From Clostridiales bacterium (GTDB lineage Bacteria > Bacillota > Clostridia > Lachnospirales > Lachnospiraceae): DNA of 49,110 nucleotides. Shown piece after piece: positions 15,447 to 24,349 of this stretch. Location: assembly GCA_022778745.1 (NCBI GenBank), contig JALFSR010000058.1, positions 1 to 49,110 on the forward strand. Reading direction: 5' to 3'. The position numbers and the translations under genes were made by a program. The stretch's first letter is position 1; every line of letters begins with the position of its first letter. Below the pieces are notes generated by a model. That model made no database searches, had not been told where the DNA came from, and worked only from the letters and a program-made list of their open reading frames with translations.

Positions 15447-15593
15447 ATGAAACTTCCTGTTGAAATCTTTTTTCTTAATTAGAATATGCTGCAATCTTTT
15501 CATTTGTTCTCATGATTCTGTTTTCTCTATATTCCAAATCATCCTGTATAATATTTCACTTTTCACATAATATAATATTTGACCTCTTATTCC

Positions 15594-16334
15594 TCACTCA
15601 AATCTTACAATTTCTTTTTTTAATCGTTTAATAATTTTCTTTTCCAAACGTGATATGTAAGACTGTGAAATTCCAAGTTGATCTGCGACTTGTTTCTGTG
15701 TCATTTCTTCTCCGCTTTCGGAATTTAGACCAAACCGCAGTTCTACAATCTGCTGCTCTCGTTTGGATAATTGTGCAATCGCCTGATTAAGCAATTTTTT
15801 TTCTACTTCATCTTCAATATCTCTATAAATAACATCTTCGTCCGTACCTAAAATGTCTGACAGAAGTAATTCATTTCCATCCCAGTCAACATTTAACGGC
15901 TCATCGATAGATACTTCCATTCGTGTTTTATTATTCCTTCGAAGGTACATCAAAATCTCATTTTCAACACAGCGAGAGGCATAAGTTGCTAATTTGATGT
16001 TTTTTCCTTTATTAAATGTGTTGATTGCTTTAATCAAACCAATCGTTCCAATGGAAATCAAATCTTCTACACCAACACCTGTATTATCAAATTTTTTTGC
16101 AATATATACAACGAGTCGTAAATTATGTTCAATTAACAGTGATTTTGCTTCTTTCTCTTTTTCCGTTCCGAGCTGATCGATCGCCACGGACTCTTGTTCT
16201 GGCTCCAACGGCAATGGCAATACATCGCTTCCTCCAATATAGTGAACTTCTCCTTTTTGAGACATCAACATATTACGGAATGATGGTACAAGTTTAAATT
16301 GAAATTTTTCAGGAACAGCTACTTTAATTATCAT
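15594..16334 (-). CDS. sigE: RNA polymerase sporulation sigma factor SigE
   Basis: SigE is the first mother-cell-specific sigma factor of sporulation, made as an inactive precursor and activated by SpoIIGA. The 246-residue product carries an N-terminal pro-sequence of about 30 residues ending near GEVHYIGG, region 2 ([45 protein letters not shown]) and region 4 with the helix-turn-helix ([18 protein letters not shown]). It follows spoIIGA by 24 bases with GGGAGG before its ATG. The usual next gene, sigG, is not here; a SOD-like gene follows instead. Confidence 0.96.
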   Translation of the reverse strand: MIIKVAVPEKFQFKLVPSFRNMLMSQKGEVHYIGGSDVLPLPLEPEQESVAIDQLGTEKEKEAKSLLIEHNLRLVVYIAKKFDNTGVGVEDLISIGTIGLIKAINTFNKGKNIKLATYASRCVENEILMYLRRNNKTRMEVSIDEPLNVDWDGNELLLSDILGTDEDVIYRDIEDEVEKKLLNQAIAQLSKREQQIVELRFGLNSESGEEMTQKQVADQLGISQSYISRLEKKIIKRLKKEIVRFE

Positions 16335-16358
16335 TTTTGACCTCCCATATTTTCCTTT

Positions 16359-17231
16359 TTAATCCTGTCCATAGCTTTGGTGTAAAATCATTTCATATTT
16401 TTTGTGAAAAAAGATTTCTTGCCTGCTAATTCCTAAAGCTGGTTTGGACACAACGTCTTCTGACGTATTTTTTTTAATTGTCATAGTATCTATCCATATC
16501 ACCGGCATCATCCCATGTGAATTTCCAACGCTCTGAAATGGTACAAGCATAATTCTATCTAGTGCATCATTCTCATCCAATGTCCCTTCCAGATATCGTT
16601 TGATCCATTCTGCTTTTTCCTTTGATAATTGTTCGAGAATAGAAATTCCGATTACACTTACTGGTTTTCCAGTAACCGTATAAAGTTGGTTTCCAGTATC
16701 TAGCAATGCCGTTATATCCACTGTTTTTTCACAGAAACATAACTGTACTGGACAGAGCAATGAATTTTTTTTACTTTCATGTCGATGCCAAATGAAAGCA
16801 AAATATACTGCCGCTGCCGCCACAGCCGCTGCCAGAATAAGCCACAGCACTGAAATGTCTGCCGACTCTCCATACAACAAATATCGAATGTATACACCTG
16901 CCTTTGTTTGATAATAAATGGCATTTAAACATCCGCCAACACACCACGTTACTGCATAGAGGCGCAGTGCAGCCGTAATTGTTTTTTTTCCTCCTCGACA
17001 TCTGTATGCAATCCGGCACATGCAGACGGCTACAATTAGTTCGCCTCCCCAAGAAAACATCCATGTTGGAAGTTTTGTTGTATATGGCAGCAATGCCCAT
17101 ATCGCTCCAACTGCTGCTGCTATACTATACCGCAGACCTGCTGTTTTTTGACGATATAAAATTCCAGTCAGCAAGAGAACAAATAAATTCATTGCCCAGT
17201 TGATAATAAAATAAACATCTATGTACAACAT
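16359..17231 (-). CDS. spoIIGA: Sigma-E processing aspartic peptidase SpoIIGA
   Basis: SpoIIGA is a membrane protease that removes the pro-sequence of SigE in the mother cell after a signal from the forespore. The 290-residue product has five hydrophobic segments in its first 150 residues and a cytoplasmic C-terminal domain with the aspartic-protease motif LLDTGNQLY (catalytic Asp178). The C-terminal part ends with ALGISRQEIF, typical of the family. It is immediately upstream of its substrate gene sigE. The ATG has only a weak ribosome site. Confidence 0.93.
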   Translation of the reverse strand: MLYIDVYFIINWAMNLFVLLLTGILYRQKTAGLRYSIAAAVGAIWALLPYTTKLPTWMFSWGGELIVAVCMCRIAYRCRGGKKTITAALRLYAVTWCVGGCLNAIYYQTKAGVYIRYLLYGESADISVLWLILAAAVAAAAVYFAFIWHRHESKKNSLLCPVQLCFCEKTVDITALLDTGNQLYTVTGKPVSVIGISILEQLSKEKAEWIKRYLEGTLDENDALDRIMLVPFQSVGNSHGMMPVIWIDTMTIKKNTSEDVVSKPALGISRQEIFFHKKYEMILHQSYGQD

Positions 17232-17238
17232 GTTTCTT

Positions 17239-17271
17239 ATTATATAACATAGCCTTTATTTTTTTTGTCAG
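17239..17271 (-). promoter_or_regulatory. Candidate Spo0A-dependent spoIIGA-sigE promoter with long spacer
   Basis: A -10 TATAAT (17239-17244) lies 21 bases from a -35-like CTGACA (17266-17271) on the minus strand. The Bacillus subtilis spoIIG promoter is known for a similarly over-long spacer, compensated by Spo0A. TGTCA half-sites at 17266 and 17281 might be degenerate 0A boxes, but neither matches TGTCGAA well. Confidence 0.35.
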
Positions 17272-17322
17272 AATCGGTCTGTCAATTCAAAAAATGTATC
17301 AGCTGCATATGACAAAAACCGC

Positions 17323-17363
17323 AAAAAACCGCTATAAAATTGTATTATTTTACAGCGGTTTTT
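17323..17363 (-). terminator. Terminator of the phosphonate operon
   Basis: AAAAAACCGCTATAAAAT (17323-17340) pairs with ATTTTACAGCGGTTTTT (17347-17363) around a 6-base loop with one mismatch. On the minus strand it is followed by TTTTTTGCGGTTTTT. It separates the phosphonate genes from spoIIGA. Confidence 0.85.
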
Positions 17364-17393
17364 AACCAAATCAAGAAAGTCTCTTGATGATAT

Positions 17394-18305
17394 CTATGCG
17401 TTTGTTTGTTTGTAAAGAGGATCAATTTCCTGAAGCTCTTTGAATGTATCAATTTCCATAATATCTTTCATCCCGCATTCACGCACTTGCACATGAAACT
17501 GGTCAAGATATAGTTTTAGTGGAACTTCATCCCAATATAAGTTCGCTCCGCCTGGATATTCAAGATAGGCTTTTTCCAGACAAGACACTAACTTCTTTCC
17601 ATCTTCTTCTGTCCAGTATGAAATTCCATACATATGGTGAACATTTTCTCCTCCGATTAAAAGCTTTTCAATATATCCATTTTTTGTCTCAAAGCACCAA
17701 TCATCAGTAAATGTCTTTGGCACACCTAAGTAATTGGAAGTATACTCATACTTACGCACAATTGCTGGATTACTAATATACAAATCCGCTTCGCATACAT
17801 AAGCACGTTCCAGAAGATGCCTTGCGAGATAGACAGAGGATACATTATTTGCCTTTGTATAATCATCATTTTGAATAAATTTAATATTTGGATATTTATA
17901 TAATAATTGATCAAATTGTTCCCATAAATATCCTCTAACTAATACAACTTCTTCTATCTCTGCTGCCTGAATTGCATCCAATAATGTCTCAATAATTTTC
18001 TTTCCATGTACACGAACTAACGGCTTTGGCGTATTCCATGTGATAGGAACCATACGAGAACCAAATCCTGCTGCGATAATAATTGCTCTCTTTACACGAT
18101 ATGGTTCTAACTGATCCAATCCTTTCTGTGTAATATAAAGCTTATTATCTCTGCATTCAATTGCATTGATCTTGCTTAACTCTTTTGTCATTTTTACTGC
18201 CTCTTCTGTCAGCAGCTTTGCCTCAGATGCAGCTTCCTGCAGGAAAAGTCCCTTTCCCTTTTGTCTCTCTAACGCACAAAGAAATTCAAATTCATTTTGC
18301 TTCAT
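17394..18305 (-). CDS. LicC/PntC-type cytidylyltransferase with N-terminal winged helix (probable CTP:2-aminoethylphosphonate cytidylyltransferase)
   Basis: The 303-residue product has an N-terminal winged-helix-like region (about 1-68) and a nucleotidyltransferase domain (about 70-300). The latter begins IIIAAGFGSRMVPITWNTPKPLV, seen as AAGFGSR at 78-84 and the Lys94 of NTPKPLV, with an acidic metal site in CEADLYI and WDEVPLKLY near the end. This is the pattern of LicC (CTP:phosphocholine) and of PntC, the enzyme that activates 2-aminoethylphosphonate as CMP-AEP. As the last gene of an AEP biosynthesis operon, 22 bases after the transaminase gene, AEP is the likely substrate. Phosphocholine-type activity is the main alternative. 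Substrate assignment rests on context. Confidence 0.8.
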   Translation of the reverse strand: MKQNEFEFLCALERQKGKGLFLQEAASEAKLLTEEAVKMTKELSKINAIECRDNKLYITQKGLDQLEPYRVKRAIIIAAGFGSRMVPITWNTPKPLVRVHGKKIIETLLDAIQAAEIEEVVLVRGYLWEQFDQLLYKYPNIKFIQNDDYTKANNVSSVYLARHLLERAYVCEADLYISNPAIVRKYEYTSNYLGVPKTFTDDWCFETKNGYIEKLLIGGENVHHMYGISYWTEEDGKKLVSCLEKAYLEYPGGANLYWDEVPLKLYLDQFHVQVRECGMKDIMEIDTFKELQEIDPLYKQTNA

Positions 18306-18327
18306 GTTTTCTTCGCCTCTTGCTTAT

Positions 18328-19434
18328 TTATTTTATAAACTTAATGCCAATGAGATATTTTTCGAGACATTCCAAAAATCCTTTGATATCTTCCCGATCT
18401 AACGCTCCGATATTGGCAATTCGGAATGTATTCTTCTCTCCAATTTTTCCTGGATAAATGGTATATCCTCTGCCATATAGGTAGTCATGCATTCCTTCAA
18501 AAGAATATCCTTCACAGTCTGGCTCAAGAATCGTCGTAATAATATGCGAATGATGTTCTTTTGCTACAAGGTATTTTAACCCTAATCGTGTAATACCTTC
18601 GAGTAATGTCTCCCAATTATCTGTATAACGCTCGTAACGACCCTGTACTGTTTCTTCCTGAAGCTCAATAACTGCCTGCTTTAACGCATACAATGTCTGA
18701 ACTGGCGGCGTAAATCGAAGCTGCTTTGTCTTGCGGAAATATTCATATTGTGCATATAAATTCAAATAAAAATTTCTTGGTTTTTTATCTTTTAATTGCT
18801 GCAGTTTTTCTTTATTACAGATCGCAAATACAATTCCTGCCATTCCTTGAATATTTTTGTTAGAGCTTGCAATTAAATAAGAAATGTTTTGCTTTGCCAT
18901 ATCAATTGGAATTGCAGCATAAGAACTCATCGCATCTACAATTAATGTAAGGCTATATTTTCTTGTTAGCTCAGCAAGTGGATTTAAGTCATTTAACAAT
19001 CCTGTTGTTGTCTCATTATGAATGACTGCTAAATACTGAATAAATCCTTGATTTTCTTTTATCACTGCTTCTAACTGTTCGATACAAATTGGCTCTGTTT
19101 TTGAACTTTGAAACTCAATATAATGAATTCCATATGCATCACAGATCTGACACATTCTTGCTCCATATGCACCGTTATTGACAATTAAAACAGTCTCGTC
19201 CATTCCAATTACAGAACTTAATACAGCTTCTACTCCTGCTGTTCCGGAACCACCGAACAATACTGATGTATAGTCTTTTGGATCAGCGACAAAACTTGTC
19301 AGTCCTTCTGAAACAAATTCCATTAATGCACCAAACTCTGCCTCTCTTGGGCAAATATCTGGTACAACTTGTGCTAATTTTACAGTTTCTGTCGTTGTGG
19401 CAGGTCCTGGATTTAATAATATATTTCGTTTCAC
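18328..19434 (-). CDS. phnW: 2-aminoethylphosphonate--pyruvate transaminase
   Basis: This PLP enzyme interconverts phosphonoacetaldehyde + alanine and 2-aminoethylphosphonate + pyruvate; in a biosynthetic cluster it runs toward AEP. The 368 residues carry the family opening LLNPGPATTTETVKLA, the GSGTAGVEA phosphate loop, IVDAMSSY with the cofactor Asp, and the PLP lysine Lys193 in ASSNKNIQG. The start is GTG 19434 with AGGAGG 9 bases upstream. It is 13 bases after the decarboxylase gene. No phosphonatase (PhnX) gene is near, which argues against an AEP-degrading role. Confidence 0.92.
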   Translation of the reverse strand: MKRNILLNPGPATTTETVKLAQVVPDICPREAEFGALMEFVSEGLTSFVADPKDYTSVLFGGSGTAGVEAVLSSVIGMDETVLIVNNGAYGARMCQICDAYGIHYIEFQSSKTEPICIEQLEAVIKENQGFIQYLAVIHNETTTGLLNDLNPLAELTRKYSLTLIVDAMSSYAAIPIDMAKQNISYLIASSNKNIQGMAGIVFAICNKEKLQQLKDKKPRNFYLNLYAQYEYFRKTKQLRFTPPVQTLYALKQAVIELQEETVQGRYERYTDNWETLLEGITRLGLKYLVAKEHHSHIITTILEPDCEGYSFEGMHDYLYGRGYTIYPGKIGEKNTFRIANIGALDREDIKGFLECLEKYLIGIKFIK

Positions 19435-19447
19435 AATCCTTTTCCTC

Positions 19448-20578
19448 CTAATTTTCTTTATTGATAATATAATTCATGAAATTTTCTTTATTTTTTATTG
19501 CTGAAATCGTCGGACGACCGAGGTCTGCCCGGCTGTCTGCATTGACAATAACTTGTATAAACTCTAATTCATCTCTTGTCATAGCCTGCTTCATTGCCTC
19601 TCTCAGCTGCTGTTCTGTCGTACACGTACATGTATACGGATAACCACATGCCGCTGCAATCTGCTCTGCCTGTATCGAAAAACCTGCTGTTGGCTGTCCT
19701 CCAACAGATTCATGACATCCATTGTTAATTAAAATATGTTTTAAATTATGGCAGTGGCTTTGTCCAATAACAGCAAGTGATCCCATATGCATAATCAATG
19801 CACCATCTCCATCCAAACAATATACTGGATTATCATAGCAGCGAGCAACTCCAAATGCAATACTTGATGCATGTCCCATAGAACCGACTGTTAAAAAGTC
19901 GTGTTCATGCCCCTCGTTTCTTCGCTCTCTAATTTCAAACAATTCGCGTGACATTTTACCTGTCGTGGAAATAAGTGCTGCATGTTCTGGCACTAACTCG
20001 GTAATAACCTCTAATGCACGTTCTCTTGTCAGCGGATATGTATCACATCCCTTTTGTTTTAACGGATATGCACTAAAGGTTCCTTTATGAATCACAAATG
20101 CATGAGACTCTTTTGTCTCTTTCATTTTTGTTACTGCCTGATTTAATTGTATAGCTGCTTTTTCCCAGTCTGTAGAAAGCACTTCACATTCAATTTCCAT
20201 GCCTTCTATCATCGGAATTGTCGCTCTTCCTTGAAATACATGCTGTGGCTCATCATGAACTCCTGGTTCTCCACGCCATCCTACAAAAAATAATACTGGA
20301 ATTTGATATACTTCTCGATGCAGCAAAGATGCCGCAGGATTCACACTATTACCAATACCAGAGTTCTGCATATATACAACTGGAATCTTCTCTGTCGCCA
20401 TATAATAGCCTGCCGCCATTCCAACGGCATTTCCTTCATTTGCAGCAATGACATGTTCTTCTGGATTATGATCCATCAGCCACGCACTCAGACTGCTCAG
20501 TAAAGAATCTGGCACACCTGCAAAAAAATGCAAGTCAAGTTGCTCCATTTTCTGGAAAAAAACATCACAATCTAACAT
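19448..20578 (-). CDS. aepY: Phosphonopyruvate decarboxylase
   Basis: This thiamine-diphosphate enzyme converts phosphonopyruvate to phosphonoacetaldehyde, the irreversible step that pulls the unfavourable PEP mutase reaction forward. In 376 residues it combines the pyrimidine-binding part (activating Glu48 in AANEGN, GYYMATEKIPVVYMQNSG) and the diphosphate-binding part (GSMGHASSIAFG, GDG at 257-259 through NN at 285-286). AAGGAG lies 7 bases before the ATG. It follows the mutase gene by 12 bases. Confidence 0.93.
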   Translation of the reverse strand: MLDCDVFFQKMEQLDLHFFAGVPDSLLSSLSAWLMDHNPEEHVIAANEGNAVGMAAGYYMATEKIPVVYMQNSGIGNSVNPAASLLHREVYQIPVLFFVGWRGEPGVHDEPQHVFQGRATIPMIEGMEIECEVLSTDWEKAAIQLNQAVTKMKETKESHAFVIHKGTFSAYPLKQKGCDTYPLTRERALEVITELVPEHAALISTTGKMSRELFEIRERRNEGHEHDFLTVGSMGHASSIAFGVARCYDNPVYCLDGDGALIMHMGSLAVIGQSHCHNLKHILINNGCHESVGGQPTAGFSIQAEQIAAACGYPYTCTCTTEQQLREAMKQAMTRDELEFIQVIVNADSRADLGRPTISAIKNKENFMNYIINKEN

Positions 20579-20590
20579 CGTAATTCTCCT

Positions 20591-21886
20591 TTATTCATCA
20601 ATCAATGTTAAAATCTCTTTAATACTTAAACACATATCATTACAGTCATACGAACGCTCATGCTCTAAAATATTTACCGCACATGCCTGCATTGCTTTAT
20701 AACCGCTGCGAATCAGATGGTTCGCATGAATTACAATATTAATTCCGGCATCAAAAAGCTGCTGTTCATAAATCTGGTTATACGCAGTTGGAACAACAAC
20801 GAGTGGAACACGATTTGGAAATTGATTATATTGATGACAAAATTCAAAAATTTCTTCTCCCGTCTTATCAATACTGTGAATCATAATTCCATCAGCTCCT
20901 GCTGCAATATATGCCTTTGCACGCGCTAACGCATCTTCCATTCCTTGCTTTAAAATTAAACTCTCAATACGCGCAAAAATCATAAAGTCTTCTGTCACTT
21001 GGGCTGCTTTTCCAGCACGAATCTTTTCACAGAATCCCTCAATGGAATCTTGTGTCTGCTTTGCAGTTGTTCCAAACAGTGAATTTTTCTTTAATCCCAC
21101 TTTATCTTCAATAATAATTGCCGATACGCCAACACGCTCTAAACTCTTGACTGTATAAGTGAAATGTTCAATCTTTCCGCCTGTATCACCATCTACGATA
21201 ATTGGCTTTGTCGTAACTTCCATAATTTCATTAATTGTATTCAGACGAGATGTTACATCTACTAGTTCAATATCTGGCTTTCCCTTTGCAGTAGAGTCAC
21301 AAAGACTGCTAATCCACATTGCATCAAACTCACGGCTATGTCCTTCTTTTTGAATCTTTGTCTTTTCTACAATTAATCCTGTCAAACCATTATGTGCTTC
21401 TAAAACCGTCAAATGTTTCCGAATCGCAAGCATTCTGCGAAGTGCTGCGCGTCTTACATCCGTCGTACCCATACGAAGAATCAGATCATTTAATTTATCT
21501 AAGCTTACTCCTTCTGTATAAGGGATATCTACGATCTTGCCGCCCCATTCTTTTACTGCTTCTTCTGCACGATCCCTTAAATATTTATCTGGACCTTGAC
21601 ACCAATCAGTGCCATGCACAACAAAATCAGGTTTTAATTTACGTAAATTCGGCACTTGATCGTAAGTCGTCTGCGGAATTACTTCGCTGACTCCTTTAAT
21701 ATTTTCAATCACTTGTTTTCTTTCCTCGTATGTTAATACAGGTAATCTCATCAAAGAAGCTACTACTTCATCAGTATGCAGCCCTACAATTACCTTTCCT
21801 AATTTTGCAGCCTGATTAATAATATTAATATGTCCATAATGAATGATATCACCACACATCGCAACATAAACTGTCTTTGTTTCCAT
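20591..21886 (-). CDS. aepX: Phosphoenolpyruvate mutase fused to an N-terminal cytidylyltransferase-like domain
   Basis: PEP mutase makes the C-P bond by isomerising phosphoenolpyruvate to phosphonopyruvate, the entry step of nearly all phosphonate biosynthesis. In this 431-residue protein residues 1-130 form a nucleotidyltransferase-like domain (HYGH at 16-19, TYEERKQVI, HGTDW), and residues about 150-431 are the isocitrate-lyase-type mutase with the signature EDKVGLKKNS (260-269), which separates mutases from lyases. The N-terminal domain has YTEGVSLDK where active cytidylyltransferases have RTEGISTT, so it may be impaired. It is the first gene of the operon. Confidence 0.93.
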   Translation of the reverse strand: METKTVYVAMCGDIIHYGHINIINQAAKLGKVIVGLHTDEVVASLMRLPVLTYEERKQVIENIKGVSEVIPQTTYDQVPNLRKLKPDFVVHGTDWCQGPDKYLRDRAEEAVKEWGGKIVDIPYTEGVSLDKLNDLILRMGTTDVRRAALRRMLAIRKHLTVLEAHNGLTGLIVEKTKIQKEGHSREFDAMWISSLCDSTAKGKPDIELVDVTSRLNTINEIMEVTTKPIIVDGDTGGKIEHFTYTVKSLERVGVSAIIIEDKVGLKKNSLFGTTAKQTQDSIEGFCEKIRAGKAAQVTEDFMIFARIESLILKQGMEDALARAKAYIAAGADGIMIHSIDKTGEEIFEFCHQYNQFPNRVPLVVVPTAYNQIYEQQLFDAGINIVIHANHLIRSGYKAMQACAVNILEHERSYDCNDMCLSIKEILTLIDE

Positions 21887-21965
21887 TGTTTATTAGTTCC
21901 TCCTATACTGAGTTTTTTCATCATTTTACCCTGGAGTAATGAATTGCTCTTTTCTCTTCTTCGAT

Positions 21966-21994
21966 ATTTTAACATTTTTGCATAGTGATTTCAA
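21966..21994 (-). promoter_or_regulatory. Promoter of the phosphonate operon
   Basis: A -35 TTGAAA (21989-21994) and a -10 TAAAAT (21966-21971) are 17 bases apart on the minus strand, downstream of the ftsZ terminator. The leader would be about 70 bases. Confidence 0.6.
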
Positions 21995-22013
21995 GTAGTT
22001 CTCTAATAGAAAA

Positions 22014-22049
22014 GACCGCTAAAAGAACAATCTTGCTCTTTTAACGGCC
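22014..22049 (-). terminator. Terminator of ftsZ
   Basis: GACCGCTAAAAGAACAATC.. (22014 on) pairs with ..CTCTTTTAACGGCC (to 22049) through about 13 bp with small mismatches. On the minus strand it is followed by TTTTCTATT. It ends the dcw transcript 18 bases after ftsZ. Confidence 0.75.
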
Positions 22050-22066
22050 TTATGTATTCTTTTTGC

Positions 22067-23251
22067 TTATCTTCTTCTTAAGAAATCTGGAATATTAATT
22101 CCGCCTGATTCCTCTCTTCTTGGCTTTGGTGCTGTATACGTTGGTGCTGTATACTTTGGTTCTGGACTAATTGTAGGCTGTGGCTTTGGAGTACTTGTCT
22201 GTGCACTCTGATTATTTCCATAACCAAATTCATTTGTCTTTGGCTTGCTGGAAGAAGACTTAAATCCACTCATTAATCCCTTTACATTTGGAACAGAAGA
22301 ACGATCTTCTACACCAGTTGCAATAACAGTAATTGTAGCTGTATCTGTAGCAGAATCATCATACGTAGCACCAAAGATGATATTTGCATCATCACCAGCC
22401 AATTCACGAACAAAACTTGCTGCTTCATTAACTTCTGGAAGGCTGACATCACCAGAGATATTGATCAATACATGAGAAGCACCTTCGATCGTTGTCTCAA
22501 GAAGTGGACTTGCAACAGCAATACGCATTGCTTCGATGGACTTATCATCACCAGTAGCTGTACCGATACCGATATGTGCGATACCCTTGTCCTTCATAAC
22601 AGTCTGAACATCTGCAAAGTCAAGGTTAATCAGACCAGGAATATTAATTAAATCTGTGATACCTTGTACGGACTGCAATAATACTTCATCAGCTTTCTTT
22701 AATGCATCTGGCATTGTAGTACGTCTATCAACAAGTTCTAATAACTTGTCGTTTGGAATTACGATCAATGTATCTACTGCCTGCTTTAATTTTTCTATAC
22801 CATTCTGTGCATTGACTGCACGTGTCTTTCCTTCAAACATAAAAGGCTTTGTCACAACACCGACTGTTAGAATTCCTAATTCTTTTGCTAAAGCTGCAAC
22901 GACAGGTGCTGCACCAGTACCTGTTCCACCGCCCATACCGCAAGTTACGAATACCATATCGGCACCTTTGATTGCTTCCGTTAATTCATCAATGTTCTCC
23001 TGTGCTGCCTTTTCTCCAACTTCTGGTTTTGCTCCCGCACCAAGACCTTTTGTAAGCTTTTCGCCGATCTGAATAGCAGTTGGTGCTTTACAAAACTGCA
23101 GTGCCTGCTTATCTGTATTAACAGCAACAAACTCTACACCAACAATATCTTCTTCTACCATTCGGTTTACTGCGTTATTTCCTGCGCCACCAACTCCAAC
23201 TACGACAATCTTTGCCGAGCTTTCTGACTCATTTATTTTAATCTCTAACAA
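22067..23251 (-). CDS. ftsZ: Cell division protein FtsZ
   Basis: FtsZ is the tubulin-like GTPase that assembles the Z-ring at the division site. The 394-residue product shows the GTP-binding [13 protein letters not shown], the tubulin signature [16 protein letters not shown]-like NLDFADV, a variable Pro/Thr-rich linker (about 320-378) and the conserved C-terminal tail IPDFLRRR that binds partners such as SepF and FtsA. The start is TTG 23251 with AGGAGG 8 bases upstream. It is separated from ftsQ by 256 bases containing its own promoter; no ftsA lies beside it. Confidence 0.98.
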   Translation of the reverse strand: MLEIKINESESSAKIVVVGVGGAGNNAVNRMVEEDIVGVEFVAVNTDKQALQFCKAPTAIQIGEKLTKGLGAGAKPEVGEKAAQENIDELTEAIKGADMVFVTCGMGGGTGTGAAPVVAALAKELGILTVGVVTKPFMFEGKTRAVNAQNGIEKLKQAVDTLIVIPNDKLLELVDRRTTMPDALKKADEVLLQSVQGITDLINIPGLINLDFADVQTVMKDKGIAHIGIGTATGDDKSIEAMRIAVASPLLETTIEGASHVLINISGDVSLPEVNEAASFVRELAGDDANIIFGATYDDSATDTATITVIATGVEDRSSVPNVKGLMSGFKSSSSKPKTNEFGYGNNQSAQTSTPKPQPTISPEPKYTAPTYTAPKPRREESGGINIPDFLRRR

Positions 23252-23413
23252 GGTAACTTCCTCCTTTAGCCTCTTAAAAATTTACTATGCATTTTATATC
23301 ATATTATTTTTTTTCAAAATAATCAACTACTATTTTGTATTTTTTTTATTAAATTACATATGATAGCGTTATATTACTTTTCTTTACCTGTCTTTTTTTA
23401 ACGATATATTTCG

Positions 23414-23442
23414 ATTATAGCATATATTTTTCAATAGCACAA
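23414..23442 (-). promoter_or_regulatory. Extended -10 promoter of ftsZ
   Basis: TATAAT (23414-23419) preceded by TGC forms an extended -10, with a weak -35 TTGTGC (23437-23442) 17 bases away. The predicted leader is about 155 bases. The rest of the 23252-23507 gap is AT-rich; TTGATT..TATGAT near 23300-23325 could be a second promoter. Confidence 0.55.
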
Positions 23443-23507
23443 TATTCACTAAAATAAAACATCTCATATTATTACAAAATTTTTCTATTTTTGTTCTAAT
23501 TCTTCGC

Positions 23508-24293
23508 TTATTTTACTGCGTCATTTTCTGATAAAGTTTCTTCCTCTTGTGCAGTCTTTTCTTTAAAAACGAAACCTTGGTTTGGATTTTGCGATCTGTA
23601 GTTATCTAAATATAACGTTCCTTCTCGCTCTCCTAATGTTTCCTGCATTGCATAATATTCTGTCACTTTTTCTTCTAAATATGAAGAATCGCCTAGTTTT
23701 ACTATAATTTTTCCTACACAAAACTCTAACTGATTATCATAAGAACAGTAAATCGAATCTGCATAAATACCGCGATTTTGCAGAATATCTGCCAGACGCA
23801 ATGCGTTTTGGAAAATTTCATTTGAATCCGCTTTTATTTTCTGCCCTAGTACAATCTCTTCATATGCCAATCCCTCTACAATTGGAACACCTTCAAAACG
23901 ATTTGTTCTGCTTTCTATAATCATAGCATCTTTATCAAAATATAAATAACTTCCTCCATAGCTGACACATCCAACCATTCTATTTTCTCTGACATAAATA
24001 TCAACGGAATGAATTGTTTTAAATTCAAGTTCATAAGATAAAATACGAGGAAATTGTTTTTTTTTAATAAATTTGTCACGAAGCCATGCATACAAAAACT
24101 TTTGTTCCGAAGGTTTTGAAAAAATCAACTGTTTTATTTCTTCCTCGGTATACTGTGCCGCTCCATGAACATGAATCTCAGAAAGCGGTGTATTCCAAAG
24201 AATAATGCCGCCAGTGACTGCCGCTATCACAATCACCAGCAGAAATATTCTTCCTCTTTTGACACTTTTCTTCTTGCGCTGATGTTTTTTCAT
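23508..24293 (-). CDS. ftsQ: Cell division protein FtsQ/DivIB
   Basis: FtsQ/DivIB is a bitopic divisome protein linking early and late division proteins through the FtsL/FtsB complex. The 261-residue product has a basic cytoplasmic start, one membrane segment (about 15-33), a POTRA domain (I.VHGAAQYTEEEIKQLI, about 37-105) and the beta domain. The C-terminus is short and acidic. It lies between murA and ftsZ as usual for a Clostridial dcw cluster. AAAGGAG is 15 bases before the ATG, a loose spacing, so an upstream non-ATG start is possible. Confidence 0.85.
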   Translation of the reverse strand: MKKHQRKKKSVKRGRIFLLVIVIAAVTGGIILWNTPLSEIHVHGAAQYTEEEIKQLIFSKPSEQKFLYAWLRDKFIKKKQFPRILSYELEFKTIHSVDIYVRENRMVGCVSYGGSYLYFDKDAMIIESRTNRFEGVPIVEGLAYEEIVLGQKIKADSNEIFQNALRLADILQNRGIYADSIYCSYDNQLEFCVGKIIVKLGDSSYLEEKVTEYYAMQETLGEREGTLYLDNYRSQNPNQGFVFKEKTAQEEETLSENDAVK

Positions 24294-24349
24294 AAATTGT
24301 ATCGGGTACTCCTTTCTTAATCCTTTCCTTACAACAAAAATATTTTAAT

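Noticed and set aside
15447-15593. Expected sigG gene after sigE
   Set aside because: The sequence downstream of sigE encodes a SOD-like protein; no second sigma factor is present in the window.
18328-19434. AEP degradation (PhnW-PhnX) pathway
   Set aside because: The neighbours are PEP mutase and phosphonopyruvate decarboxylase and there is no phosphonatase, so the cluster is biosynthetic.
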